From Calvatia gigantea (lineage: Eukaryota > Basidiomycota > Agaricomycetes > Agaricales > Lycoperdaceae): a stretch of DNA of 64,000 bases. The notes under the pieces are model-generated. The model was not told the origin of the DNA, searched no databases, and worked only from the letters and a program-made list of their open reading frames with translations. The position numbers and the translations under genes are program-made. Location of the stretch: the NCBI GenBank assembly GCA_025093985.1, contig JACAAK010000004.1, forward strand, positions 1,488,001 through 1,552,000. The letters are read 5' to 3'. Positions 31,736 through 43,449 of this stretch are shown in pieces; positions within the stretch are counted from its first letter, which is position 1; each line of letters starts with the position of its first letter.

Positions 31736-34651
31736 GAATTACCCACGAGACCACTGCTCCCTATGTGCACCAGCAAAATGGGAGAGCAGAGCAACCGAAC
31801 CAAACCCTACACGAGAAAGCCCAAGCTATATAGCTACAGGCATGTCTACCTGACTTGTGGTGGGAATTCGCGTTAAACACAGCTGTGCATTTATACAATT
31901 GCATGCCAGTCCAGCGTCTGCAGTAGAAGACACCTTTTGAGTGTTATTCGAGGGAAAAACCAAATTTATCCCATATCTGTGTGTTTGGATGCAGCACATA
32001 CATATTTTTACCTGATGAAATCCGCCCAAACAAATTATCCGCAAAATCTGAGATTATGATCTTTCTTGGATATAAAGGTAGTAAAAACTACATCTTTATG
32101 CGGCACACGGTAGGCAATGTGATTTTTATATCACCAAATGCCTTATTCGACAAGGGATATTTCCCCAAATGCCCCGATTCAGTGCTGGATAGCAGTAACT
32201 GGCCTAATCATGGAGGAGAGAGAAATCTGCCTAGACTAGGATTCGAGGTTCCACCTCCTATTCTGCTATCTTTGGATGACACTGGAATTGTTCCACCTCT
32301 ACCTGATCACCCAATTCAATTACCTCCAGTTTCTCCACCATTTAAACTGAAATATTCTCCACCTACACCTCCTTTACCCCAGCATGATTCTACTCCACCA
32401 GACAGCATTGATACACGATGACCATCACCTGGCAATACACCACCTTGGGTTCCCCCACCTGAGTCACCACCTTCGTGTGGAATGACCATTGAGGAAGAAC
32501 CTGATTTATGTGATGATTGGCATGTGGACAGGGATGTTTGGGATAATGAAAATCCAGAATTCCCAATCCCAGTTCCCAAGCATCGTGCTGTTGGTTCTGA
32601 TCAAGTAGAGCCATGTTGTTCTGAATGACAAGACAGGCCTCCTATCAGACCAGGTAACATATACGGAGAAAATAGGTGTCCAATTTCTATTGAAAGAGAA
32701 ATAGATTAGACTCACTGACAAGAGCAGCAGAGGCAAAGGCAGTGCATACACACCAATGCCCCTCCAGATGAAATAATTCTAGAGCATAGAGCAAGGACTA
32801 ACCATCCTAAATACATGAGGCAAAGAGTTCATGCTGAGCAGTATCCACCACAACCCTTTGATTTACCTCTGTTTCAACTCCCGCCATGTCCGGAACTGCT
32901 GCCCATGCCTGAAAATGATCCAACATCTCATGATGTAAATAACATGGATCTTGAAAGGGTTGTTGCTGAGGGAGGAGTAAAACTAATTGATTTCTTGATA
33001 CAGACAGTACACAATACCGCACATGGAGAGCCTGAAACTTTCTGTGACATGCTTAAGCTTCCTGAGCTGATTAAGGCAAAATGGATGGCTGCGTGTATTG
33101 AGGAACTCGACGTATTAAAGAAACACAGAGTGTATGAACTGGTAGATCTTCTGAAAGGAAGGAGGATAGTTAAAAACCATTGGGTATTTCTCGAAAAGTC
33201 TGATGGCCGTCTGCGAGCTCGCTTAGTTGTGAAGGGTTTCTTGCAAATTGAAGGCATCGACTACAACGAGCTTTTTTCACCAGTTGTCTGTTATGAGTCT
33301 ACGTGCATAAGCTTCACACTCGCTGCAATCCATGATTGGGATATGCATAGCATTGATGTAAAAACAGCCTATTTATATGGCAAACTGGATGAAGAAATAT
33401 ATATGGAACAGCCTGAAGGGTTTTGACTTCCCAGGCAGGAAGGGAAGGTGTGGAGACTAAAGCGAGCGATCTATGGCCTTAAACAAGCCGGTCACCAGTG
33501 GTGGAAGGAATTGCATCAATCTATGATTGAGCTGGGATTTACCCACTGCAAATCCAACTACACTGTATATTTTCACAGACATCCAAAGACAAAAGAGCTT
33601 GTAGTAGCCATTGTTTATGTTGATGATGTGAACTTCTTGGGAATTAAAAACTCCCCCCTCCTCAAAGAGTTGAAGGGAAAATTCACCAAAAAGTGGGAAT
33701 GCAGAGATCACAGTCCCTGTGAAGAATTCCTTGGGATGAAAATCTTGAGGAATCACTCCAAACGACAAATCTTTATCCAACAGGTCAAATACCTGGATAA
33801 GATCTTGCAGTGCTTCCAGATTCTGCAGTCTGCCACAGCTAAAACACCATTACCTGCTGGCTTCCAGTTCATTACAAACAAGGATACTGCATCAAACCCC
33901 TTCCATCTAAAGTACCAACAATTGGTTGGATCTTTGATGTACTTGATGATCGGTACTAGGCCCAACATAGCCTTTGCCGTAGTTAAGCTGGCACAACATG
34001 CCGCTAACCCTGCACCTGAGCACTATCGCACTGGAATTCATGTACTAAAGTACTTGTCTATGACAAGGAACTATGCATTGAAATATGAAGGCAATACTGG
34101 GAAACCAATGGTGACGTTGGAATGTCTTAGTGACTCAGATTGGGCTCAAGATACAGAAACCCGCCAATCTGTTTCGGGAAACGTTTGTATGATTGCATCC
34201 AGTGCTATCACCTGGACTTCATGGTGACAAAAGACAGTTTCATTATCGTCCACTGAGGCAGAATATAAAGAACTGTCCGATGCTTCACAACAAGTGAAAT
34301 GGCTGTCACAGCTTCTGGAGAAGCTCAATATTGAGCACCCAACTCCTATTCTCTACAGTGACAACGATGGGTCCAAATTCTGGACTGAAAATCCCATTGT
34401 TGAAAAATGGTCGAAGCATGTGGATATTCATTACTACTATGTGCGAGAATTAGTTGAGGATGGGATCATTGTTATTGGTGATGTGTCTTCACAAGACAAT
34501 CCTGCTGATATCTTTACAAAGAATCTTGGCATAACCAAAATCAACCTCTTCCACCCTGAACTAGGACTGATTTTCGGTTCCAATATTAAAGCTTGGGATA
34601 AAGCCGCTCAATTGATGAAACATTAATCTCCCTCCTTTAAGTGAGGAGGAG

Positions 34652-35059
34652 TGTTGAATCTCGATCTGTACCACTATGTTGGTTCAGTCTATTTATAACT
34701 GAAACGGATTCTTGAGTACTTCACTCTTGAAGAGAGATAACAAACAATGTACTAGACTGCACTCTAGGTTGCTGGCTATAGTCTATTAAATAGAACAATG
34801 TACATAGTATGCTCTGTATATGCTACTGGTAGATAAGACCTCACCTGTATTAGGTAGAATGGTGCACAGACCAGAGACATTATAGATATAAACTCTATGT
34901 AGTATGCGTATATTCCTTAGACAATTAAGTCTTTCTATTTGCCCATCATTCCTCTAAGATATCCACTAGCAACAGTCTATAACGCTTATCTCAACAAACC
35001 CAGTGAGTATGACTACTCTCCACTACTAGTGATGCTACTGTAGTGTACTCATCTCAACA
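34652..35059 (+). repeat. Copia-E 3' LTR
   Basis: A 408-bp sequence, TGTTGAATCT...TCTCAACA, directly after the purine run GTGAGGAGGAG (polypurine tract). It does not resemble LTR families A-D and lacks their CTCTTACAG repeats. The right flank is copia-B RNase H, so copia-E inserted into a copia-B element. Confidence 0.88.
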
Positions 35060-35565
35060 ACTACAAGCTTGTCTACAAGGGTAACAATGACTCTGAGTTG
35101 TTCCAGACTTATTCTGATGCTTTCCATGGCTCATGCAAGGCTACTGGACATGCTACAGGTGGTTATGTGACTAAAGTAAGTGGTGCAGTTGTTGGATGGT
35201 CTTCAAAGTGTCAGAGCTTTGTTACCCTATCTTCTACTGAAGCTGAGTATGTTGCTGCTATTGAAGGAGACAAGGAGATCATATGGATGAGGAACATCCT
35301 AACTGAGTTTGACTATCCCCCTTCCCTTCCTTCCACTCTCTTTGTTGACAACAAGTCTAGGATCAGTGTGGTGAAGAACCCAGAACACTATGGACACATG
35401 AAGCACTTGGACTTGCAGTACTACTGGCTCCAGGATACAGTGGCTGAAGACATCATCAATCCTGTATACATTCCCACTGATGAGCAACTTGCCAACATTC
35501 TCACCAAAGCTGTCCAACCCAAAACAATCTCATTTGCTGTTCCTATGCTTGGTCTCACTTGTTAA
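35060..35565 (+). pseudogene. Copia-B copy 3 RNase H fragment
   Basis: Encodes YSDAFHGSCKATG, LSSTEAEYVAA, VDNKSR and LANILTKAVQ up to the natural pol stop. It is the C-terminal RNase H domain of the copia Pol. DASHGS has become DAFHGS and NKSG has become NKSR, in keeping with decay. Upstream RT is missing. Confidence 0.85.
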
Positions 35566-35588
35566 GGACTGTCTGGATCAGGGGGGTG

Positions 35589-35927
35589 TGTCAGGAGTGC
35601 TCCAGACAGTGCTAGATGGACTTTCCTGAGTCAGGGCTCCAAGGTTTGGTAAAACACTTGTGGAGTTGTCCAAGGAGATATGGACTTGTATATAGAAATG
35701 TGGACTTAGAGCCACAATGGACGCTTTTGTGATCATGTGACTTGGTCACATGATGGTTGGACTTAGTTAGAATACCTGTGGATGCTTTCTGGCTCTTTAG
35801 CCTCTTACAATAGTCCACAAGACTGGTATTCAATAAAATGTGTTTTTTTTGAGATTCTCCCTATCAAGTCACATTGTTTCTTTGGTGTTAGGACTGCCAG
35901 ATGTTCCCCTACATGCTCCCTTCAACA
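35589..35927 (+). repeat. Copia-B 3' LTR, short form
   Basis: A 339-bp sequence, TGTCAGGAG...TTCAACA. Compared with the 391-bp LTR at 14301 it lacks exactly one repeat unit and the intervening GTGAGT...CTACAG segment (52 nt). It contains the inverted pair TCATGTGAC..GTCACATGA. Confidence 0.92.
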
Positions 35928-37364
35928 GCCTTGGCCAACATTGCCTCTCACTATGCCTGTCCCCTCAATCCACAGAGAAGGGTTACTCCTCCACCATGGC
36001 CATCTGGCTCTAGTGGTGATGATCAGAACATGGGAGATTCAACATTTAGGTCAGGGAGACTGAAGCCAGCTAGAGATCCCAATCCCACACCCCCATTTCA
36101 GCCCATCCAACCTGCTTGATATGAGAGGGATCTGGTTGAGTCAATTCGCAAGAATGCAGAGGCAAAGTGTCTTGCCCTGTAAAGCAAGTGGAAGTTTGCA
36201 CAGGTCCAGCTGGGTCCTGTACAGCCTCTTAACATCACCAAGAAGTCTAAGGCAGTGCTGTCTTTGTACATGCAGTCTGTCTCTACTTTTGGTAAGAACA
36301 AGAAGGCCTAGGTCTTGGTAGTTACAGCTGTGTACATTGCCCAGTTGTTCCCCAAACTAGAGCCCAAGCATGTTGTCACAATGACATGTGAGGTGGAACC
36401 TACAGTACAAGGCAAGTCCAAGTGTCCTGACAATGTCACAGTTGGTTCCAACCATAGACAGCTTCTCATAATGGTAGCAGTGATCCCTAAAGGTTCCCCC
36501 CATCCCCTTACTCACATCCTTGTTGAGACTATCAACCAAGGGCTTGTTCAGGCTTGTGTCTACTGCAGGATTGAGTCTATTTGTTCGAGCACTAGCAATA
36601 CATGGTCAGTGCTCACCAATTTTGTCCCCATTCCCAAGAATATTGCTATCATTGACAAATAGGCACACAAAGTAGTGGCTGAGGGTGTCAAGCTCCAGTT
36701 CCACATACCCAACTTGACATCTTATATCAGGGTCATCAATGTTCCCTTCATCAACAAGCAGGGCTGCAAGGCCATAACCATTGAAAGGTTTCTCAACCAT
36801 CTGTCAAAGTCACCCTACTAGGAGGACTTTGCCATGTTAGCTCATACTCTACATATCTCATGAAACTCTGCCAGCTCTGACACTTGCACCATCTGGCTTG
36901 ACCTCACTGACTCTAAGTTGGGCACTCAGATGAAGTGCCTTGTAGGACATACTATCCAGATTGGAACTCACTCCTGCTATATCCAGCAGGCCTCTGCCTA
37001 GACTGGAGTTCCCTGGTGCCAGTGTTGCTGGTACTGGGGACACCTCACTGTTATTTGCCATTCACATTCAAATTAGTATCCCATCTGTGCTGGTCCTTAC
37101 ACTGCTGAGAACCATTGCACTATCACTGGCTACTGTCACCCTCGGGATGTTACCAAGGCTATGCCAGAGGGCCTACTGTGCCCTCATTGCTTCAAGTGCT
37201 TGAACTGCAGTGGAGATCACTGTGCAGACTCACACTCTTGCCAGCTTTGGCACCATTGGTATGAGGCCGAGTGGATCAAGGAGCATTATAAAAAGGTGAG
37301 TGAACACCGTCTCTCTAGAGTGGCATCACGATTTGCTAACAACTGTTCAGCATCTGCACAATGA
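35928..37364 (+). pseudogene. LINE-I ORF1, decayed
   Basis: Recognisable blocks are PPWPSGS, QLFPKLEPKHVVTM, CRIESICSSTSNTWSVLTNFVP, CQCCWYWGHLTVICH and CLNCSGDHCADSHSC. There are frameshifts and stops throughout (for example near 36118 and 36661). The second zinc knuckle is largely destroyed. The ATGA overlap with ORF2 at 37361-37364 is retained. Confidence 0.82.
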
Positions 37365-38275
37365 ATCCTAAGCCTAATATGCTGAAGCATTTCATAAAGG
37401 GTAGAATACATATACTGTCATTTAATGTAGCTAAGAACTATACATTACTTGATGCTTTGCTAGAGTTTGAGAAAGACAACTTCAACATTATCTTTGTCCA
37501 GGAACCTCCCTGGTGGACAATTAAATCTGCTCCATCTGCATTTAGCACAGAGGGGGAGGCAGTCATTAGAGCACCCAAGCACCCTGAGTGGTTGTATATG
37601 GTGTGGCTGCCCTCTAGCTAGGAGGAATGAGATTGGCTATAGGTCATGGCATTTGTCCACACTTAGGTCAGATGTTTTAGGCCCTTGTTGCAGCAAAACC
37701 TAATTGATCACTGTGACTTGATGATTCTCACTATCTTCAATCATGGCTGTGAGTGCCACTTCATGAATGTTTATTCTGACAATGAGCACACTGCAATCTG
37801 GATGCTATTTGAGCTAAGGGATTCTTTATCCTAGATACAATACATGGGGGGCGATTTTAATTGCCATTCAAGGGAGTGGGACCATGTGGTCCCACACCAT
37901 CACTGACCTGCACAGCAGCTTCTTGAAGTTGCCAATGACCTCAGCCTTGGGATCTGGTTACCAGATTCCAGGGCTTGGAAATTGCTGAAATGAACAAACA
38001 CCCTTGGGACCTAATGGAATGGGTCAAAACATGTAAGTTACTGACATGCAAGGCTATCTCCTACCAGGGGCAGCCTTGTCATAATATGGATTCCCTTTGG
38101 GGAGCCCTTCATGGCACCTACAACTCTGTCTCCAGGCAGGAGTGTAATGCTTCTGTGGTTGATCCACTACCATCCCTTCTGAGGTATGTGTGGACAGTAT
38201 TTTCCTCCAAGGAGCTTGTTGACATATTGTTGGCCTGCTCCAAGGTGTCTGCTCCAGGCCCCAACCATGTTATTG
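37361..38275 (+). pseudogene. LINE-I ORF2, endonuclease part with deletion
   Basis: Shows FNVAKNYTLLDALLE, QEPPW and GGDFNCH, then the deletion junction, then WVKTCKLLTCKAISYQG and LLACSKVSAPGPNHV. Several stops occur (near 37620 and 37830). No RT catalytic region is present. It cannot function. Confidence 0.82.
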
Positions 38276-38368
38276 TCAAGAAAGACACAGAGAGAGAGGA
38301 AAGAGTGAAGGATGGGTAGAGAAAAAGCTCAGACACAGACACAGACACAGAAAATGGAGGTAAGAGTC
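38276..38368. other. Short unassigned stretch with CAGACA repeats
   Basis: A purine-rich segment (GAGAGAGAGGAAAG) and three to four tandem CAGACA units between the LINE-I end and a solo LTR. No similarity to other parts of the window was noticed. Confidence 0.5.
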
Positions 38369-38688
38369 TGTGAGAAGGTGCACATAGGGGATCAAAAGGG
38401 GAACATAACAGTGGTTAAACAAAGTCTATTGGATAAGAAGTGAAGGAGTAATTCCACAATTACTGTGGAACACTGTAAGAAACTCAAATAACAAGATACA
38501 CTATTCTACTCACCTGTGGAACACTGTAAGAGACTAAAGGCCTCCAAAGCGTTTACAGGCAGCTACAAGTCCAACTGTCATGTGACTGTAGTTATATGAC
38601 CCAAACTTTGTCAGCTCTAAGTCCATCTTTGCCTATACACTCTCTAATACAACTCTGTCACTGCTTACTGACTGGGGCAAATCTGACA
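38369..38688 (-). repeat. Solo LTR, copia family A
   Basis: A 320-bp sequence, TGTGAGAAGG...AATCTGACA. It matches the copia-A LTRs and keeps the duplicated CTGTGGAACACTGTAAGA motif. The right edge borders CTTGTACATAG of a copia-B LTR, later split by Gypsy-I. No matching TSD is seen on the left. Confidence 0.88.
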
Positions 38689-38691
38689 CTT

Positions 38692-39239
38692 TGTTACGAT
38701 CGGGTTACATGGGATATCGGCCGAAGGTTAGCCACCAGGTGACGTCAGGTGAGAATGTACAGAGCAGGTGAATTTGGACGAGTACGAGATTTGGACTCAG
38801 TGGCTTCAACGTATGTGTTGCGCCTTCCTGCTGTCGTTGAAGTCCGTATTTCAGGAGGGAGTAGGGTCAGAGGGTTGGAGGAACAGAGACAGAGAGGAAC
38901 AGGATCAGAGGGCATAATCATGGTCGATAATCAGACTAAGGATTTACAAGCATGGGAACTAGGTTTATATACTAGTCTGAAAAGTGGGAAGTACAAAAGT
39001 AATGGTGAATGAAGAATGGACGGCCGCTGAGGATGGCCGTCTAACAAGACACCAGGATCGAGTTCTAACTATAAGGCAATAGCGGAGAAGTTGAAGGGAA
39101 TGGAGATTAAGACAGAAAACAGGATATCGGACCAACTGACAGAAAGAATGAAGAGCACCCAATACAGCTGGACTAAGGTAATGATGACTATGAGCGGGGG
39201 AAGCGGGTGAGAGTGGGCAAATGTGCACAGGTCATGACA
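38692..39239 (-). repeat. Gypsy-I 3' LTR
   Basis: A 548-bp sequence, TGTTACGATCGGG...GTCATGACA on the plus strand. The coding-strand TATATAAA and, 34 nt later, AGTCTGATTAT (complement at 38927-38937) are preserved. The polypurine tract, complement of CCCCCCATTAGGG at 39244-39256, lies just inside. Confidence 0.93.
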
Positions 39240-39318
39240 GTATCCCCCCATTAGGGCCGAGCCCTCGAGGCCGCGAATTCGAACCATGGGAATCTCCAAT
39301 TAGACTTTTGATGGTGCA

Positions 39319-39325
39319 TATAAAT
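39319..39325 (+). promoter_or_regulatory. TATA box of the Gypsy-I antisense gene
   Basis: TATAAAT on the plus strand, 69 bp upstream of the ATG of the antisense ORF at 39388 and outside the LTR. In Gypsy-II the equivalent is TGTAAAT. The assignment is inferred from position and sequence only. Confidence 0.45.
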
Positions 39326-39387
39326 TCCATCACCTTGGAAATTTTACGGTCCCATTCTCTACTCTAACAACCACCTCGACCACTCCC

Positions 39388-39575
39388 ATGTCTAGCTCCA
39401 ACAAGAAAACTGCTGTGGAGAAACGGGCGAGTCGGATGAAACCCAGGAGGAAACAGAGGTAGTAATGGAAGTGGAGGGAGACAACAGAAATAAGAGTGAA
39501 GAGGAAAAGGAGGAAGAAGCAGAGGTAGAGGGAGGAGCAGACAAAGTGACTGAGTCGGATAAAGCTGCCCAGTGA
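39388..39575 (+). pseudogene. Antisense accessory gene of Gypsy-I, internally deleted
   Basis: Starts MSSSNKKTAVEKR, matching MSSPIKKTAVEK of the longer copy in Gypsy-II (reverse strand, 58341-59780). It then jumps to the acidic C-terminal tail (ETQEETEVVMEVEG, KSEEEKEEE) in another frame, ending AAQ-stop at 39573-39575. The middle, with coiled coil and Cys cluster, is gone. An AATAAA lies downstream at 39636-39641. The gene is transcribed opposite to gag-pol and lies between pol and the 3' LTR. Confidence 0.7.
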
Positions 39576-39721
39576 TCCGCAGCCATCTTCTCCTCATATT
39601 TTGGACTTTACATAATTTGATAATTAATAATGAGCAATAAAACTGATTTGTCTGTCTGTGAATGAAGTGTGGAAGAAATTTAAGTAAGGAAAAAATCATA
39701 GAGGGTTCAAGGTCCAGGCTT

Positions 39722-42700
39722 AGAAGGATAAGAGGAATAAAAGTCTGCAAGAAGTTCAGTTGCATGTGCTAGCTCAGTAGCAGGTAACCAGGAAGACTCT
39801 TCTTCAGTGTCTTCATAACCTAATCAGATGACTTTGTACAAAAGCTTGCAAGCTTGATAGCAGTCAATTTTCGAGTCAACAACGCGAGCAATTTCATACT
39901 CTGGTTCACCTTCAACCTCGACAGGCGGGGGAGGCAGCTCAGAGTGGCCATTGAAGGTGTTGGGTGTGGCAGGTTCTAGCATAGAGACTATGGAAAACTG
40001 GGTGAACAGCGCAAAGTGAGTCAGGGAGTTTGAGAGTGAATGAAATGGAACTGGGTTGTGCTATAATCTCGTAAGGACCGAGATACTTCTTAGAGAGCTT
40101 TTTGGATGGCCGAGTCGTGCAGAAGAACTTGGCCTTGACGAAGACTTTCTGACCGATGGTGAAGTCAGGTGAAGGAAGTCTGCGGGCATCAGCAGATGTC
40201 TGGTAACGTCCTTGAGCAAGTTTGATCTCAGCCTTTAGCATGTTGTGGAGTTCGTCGAGGTTGACAATGAATTGTCGGGCCCGCCTAGAAGCTAAATCTC
40301 TCTCGGGGTAAACTGTGATGTTTGGGTAATAACCCTTGTTAGCAAAGAATGGGGAAACACCAGTCGTGGCACTAGGAGCGTTGTTGTAAGTGAACTCAGC
40401 TAGTGGAAGTAATTCTGCCCAGTTGTCCTGCTGATAATTGCAGTAGACACGAATATATTGCTCGAGGGTCTGGTTGGTCCATTCAGTCTGTCTGTCACCT
40501 TCAGGGTGATAACCCGAAGTGAAATGCAACTTCATGTCCAGTGCTTTTCCAAGTGACTGGAAGAAGTGCGAGACAAACTCAGAGCCGCAGTCGGATGTGA
40601 CATGTTCGGGAACACCGTGCTTTGAGAATACATAAATGATGAATAGTTAGGGCCAACTCGGCCAATAGTGATCGTATCATGGGTAGGAATGAACAGGGAT
40701 TGTTTGGTGAGTCTGTCGACGATAATGAGGATAGTATCGAACTCAGAGGAGGTAGGGAGCTTCTCAATGAAGTCCTATAGAGATAGAGTTTCAGGGTCGT
40801 TCAGAGATGGGGAGTTGCTTGAGAAGTCCATATGGCCTGTGGTGCTGCGGTTTAGATCGCATACAAGTGACACATGACTTACAGAAGTCCTTGACAGCCA
40901 ACCAGATGTCAGGCCAAGTATAGTCTCTGTGGACTGAGTTCGAGAGTCTTGTTCTGACAGAAGTGGCCAGAGAGGATGTGATCATGTTTGTACTGTAAGA
41001 CTCGAAGTCATAACTTGTTAGCATCAGGAATGTAGATCCTGTCATCAAGGTGGAGAAAACCAGCTGAGTCGACGGACCACCATCCTTCTGGTTGAGCTAT
41101 GTGAGTGGCTGTGGACGGGTCAAGCGGGAGAGCTGAGAGGATATCAGAGTGGAGTTGATCAAGGTCAATGATCGTGGCTGCTGCGAAGGGAAGGGGTATA
41201 TAGGTATGTAGCACGGACAGAGGCTGAAAGCTGTTCATGAGTAAAGACGGGTCTGAAGTTGTGAGGATTGACTGTAGTATAGTCATTATTCCCCCCTTTA
41301 GGGTAGATGTCCTATTGTCTAGTAAGAGTGTCAGGCTTTGTCCCTAGTCAGGCCGGGGCGAAAGCGAATCATGAGGTTGAACTGGGAGAGGAACTTGGAC
41401 CAGTGGGCTTGGCGGCAGGTGAGGATTTTCATAGGTACAGAAGTATTCTAGATTCTTGTGATCAGTAACAACATCGATCGCAAGAGGGGCACCTTCGAAG
41501 TAGTGCCACCAAATCCTGAAAGCTTCAAATATAGCCAGGAGTTCCTTGTCGTGGGTATCATAATTCAGCTTGGCAGGACTGAAGGTGCGGGAGTGGAATG
41601 CCATGGGGTGAACTTCACCATCCTCCATAATGATGGAGAGGATGGCTGCTAGCAGCGTAGTTGGATATATCGGTCTCGACAATGATCTGAGTGTCGGGTA
41701 TCTAGTGAGTGAGAACAGGTGCTGAGATAAAGGTGTCCTTCAATGATGTGAAAGCTTCTTGACAGTCATCACCGAACTTCCATACCATGCCCTTTCGGGT
41801 AAGGCGGGTCAGTGGGACGACGATGTCAGAGTAGTTGTAGATGAAGCGACAGGTAGAAGTTGGCGAAGCCGAGGAAGGACTGTATGTCCTTGACCTTCTT
41901 CAGTTCGGGCCAGTCCTGGATGATCTTGACCTTTTCCTCAGACATTCTGAGACCTTCGGGGGAGAGGACGTAGCCAAGGTATTCAACTGGTATCAGATTC
42001 GAACTCACACTTATCTGTGCAGGCGTAGAGGCCATGTTTGCGGAGCCACTTTAATACATCCTTAACCTGCTTGCTGGTGGTTGCTGAGGTTGTCGGAGTA
42101 GATGAGGATATCGTCAAGATAGACCGTAACGCAAACATCTAGGAGATCCTTGAAGATGTCATTCATGAACCGCTGGAAAGCAGCAGGTGCGTTAGTGAGG
42201 CCGAAGGGCATAACAAGCCATTCGAACGAGCCATAGCGGGTCCGAAAGGCTGTCTTCCATTCATTCACCAGCCGCTGACGCGAACGAGATGGTAAGCATG
42301 GCAGGAGGTCGATCTTGGTGTAAATGCAGGCTTTGTGTGGAGAGTCGAGTAGGTCAGATATGAGCGGAAGAGGATAGCGATCCTTCTTCGTGATACTGGT
42401 TGAGACCTCGGAAGTCAACACAGAGTCGGAGGGAGCCATCCTTCTTCTTGACAAAAAGGACCGGTGCTCCATGAGGGGAGTTGGAAGGGTGGATGAAGCC
42501 AATGGCAAGGTTTTCCTCAATGAATTCATGGAGGGCCTCCAGTTCAGTCCGGGACAGAGAGTAGATGGTTCCAACAGGAGGTTGGCCACCTTCTTCCAGA
42601 TTGATTTGGAGGTCATAAGGTCTATGTTCGGCAAGTATGTTGGCCTTCGCTTTACTGAAAACGTCGGCAAACTCGTGATATGCTTCGGGGATATTAGGCC

Positions 42701-42776
42701 AATCATCAGGTTCTTTGTTGATGGCGGCCGAAGCAGGCTGACATCGATGGGTCAGTTGAGGTTAAGGCTGAATTGA
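39722..42776 (-). pseudogene. Gypsy-I pol: RT, RNase H, integrase and chromodomain
   Basis: RT holds [18 protein letters not shown] and [10 protein letters not shown] (near 42095-42122). RNase H holds AFHSRTFSPAKLNYDTHDKE and VVTDHKNLEYF. Integrase has CVTCMRSK near 40880 and the segment HFTSGYHPEGDRQTEWTNQT near 40500. A GPF/Y-type module (KYLGPYEII) follows near 40090. The chromodomain begins EYEIARVVDS near 39890, with one stop where Trp is expected, and the tail ends YPSKPGP near 39722. Chromodomains direct integration to methylated-histone chromatin in this clade. Frames are shifted in several places. Confidence 0.9.
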
Positions 42777-43004
42777 ACTGAACCAGGAATGCGCATGGCA
42801 TGCAGGAATGCAACAGCATTCACCAGGGAGATATGGGGACGTGTGGAGGCAGAGGGCAGAGAGGACTGTGGATCTATGGGAGCGGGTGCGGCCGAAATGG
42901 GCGCCAAAGAATGTGTGGACGCAGCAGAGGCAGTCGCAACACAGGGAGGAGTGACAGGAATTTTGAGCTGTAGTGGTCAGAAAGTAATACTGCCCAAGGC
43001 CTAG

Positions 43005-43270
43005 TCAATCAACAGATTGTAGCAGGTGAGCCAGTTGTATCCCAGAACCATGGAGCAAGAAGAGTCGAGTTGAGTGACTGAAGAAGTCCAGAGTCATAGA
43101 TTCACCACAGCCAAAGGTGACAGGGATGTTTGCAAGTTCAGTAATAAAAGTACTAGAAGAACCATCGAAAAGACGGAGCTCAACAGGAGGAATGGGTGAG
43201 GTTGGGAGGTCATGAGAGTGGATAAAGTCAATATCCACGAAGCAGTGTGTAGAGCCACTATCAATGAGGG
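43005..43270 (-). pseudogene. Gypsy-I aspartic protease region
   Basis: The reverse strand reads DSGSTHCFVDIDFIHSHDLP, a retropepsin-type D-S-G active site, followed by an FDGSSS block and a frame break. It cuts the Gag-Pol polyprotein in intact elements. It lies between the gag knuckle and RT, as expected. Confidence 0.8.
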
Positions 43271-43449
43271 CCTTGAAATGGGTATCAGAGGGGGAGAGGA
43301 TGAGTGAGGAGGAGATAGACAGTTGAAAGGAGTTGGGATCAGAAAGAGCAGACGCGTTGAGTCGGAAACACTCTGTGGCACAAGTGAGTACAACGCTGGT
43401 CCTCAGCTAGTGCAGAGTCTCGAGGACCGCTACTTAGTTTCCCAAACTC

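Larger units (their letters stand above)
23506..34626 (+). pseudogene. Copia-E pol: protease, integrase, RT and RNase H, broken
   Basis: Protease WLLDSGALYYVT near 23680. Integrase has CDGCAKGK, CHSDLLELP, HTDNGGEY (after two stops near 24480) and, after LINE-D, HQQNGRAEQPNQT. RT (from about 33085) has the NHWVFLEKSDGRLRARLV region, YLYGKLDEEIYMEQPEG and a canonical YVDD near 33617. RNase H has DSDWAQDTETRQS, LSSTEAEYKEL and NPADIFTKNL. Stops include TGA near 33424 and 34225. The standard YVDD separates this family from A-C, which have FIDD. Confidence 0.88.
22806..35059 (+). mobile_element. Copia-E, interrupted by LINE-D
   Basis: A copia lineage different from families A-C. Gag to integrase occupies 22806-24570, and integrase to the 3' LTR occupies 31736-35059. 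LINE-D sits between with a 16-bp TSD. The 5' LTR and the start of gag are missing at the LINE-E poly(A) junction. Without LINE-D the remaining element is about 5.1 kb. It has several in-frame stops and is CpG-poor. Confidence 0.88.
35060..35927 (+). mobile_element. Copia-B copy 3, 3' end
   Basis: RNase H C-terminus, polypurine tract AGGGGGGTG and a 3' LTR. The rest of the element is not adjacent. It was split by copia-E on the left. The right side joins an old LINE at the ORF1 codons for ANIAS. Confidence 0.88.
35928..38275 (+). mobile_element. Old LINE (LINE-I), internally deleted
   Basis: ORF1 from its middle to the end, then ORF2 endonuclease, then a jump at 37974 from PDSRA to EIAEMNKHPWDLMEW, which removes about 1 kb. 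It stops at 38275 in the RT N-terminal region. It is strongly CpG-depleted relative to LINE-C and carries many stops. Confidence 0.85.

Noticed and set aside
2514..38275. RIP as the cause of decay
   Set aside because: Changes concentrate at CpG by eye, and CpA is abundant in the old copies. RIP would favour CpA to TpA.
38320..38360. CAGACA tandem repeats as a CRISPR or satellite array
   Set aside because: Only three or four short units without spacers; simple repeat.
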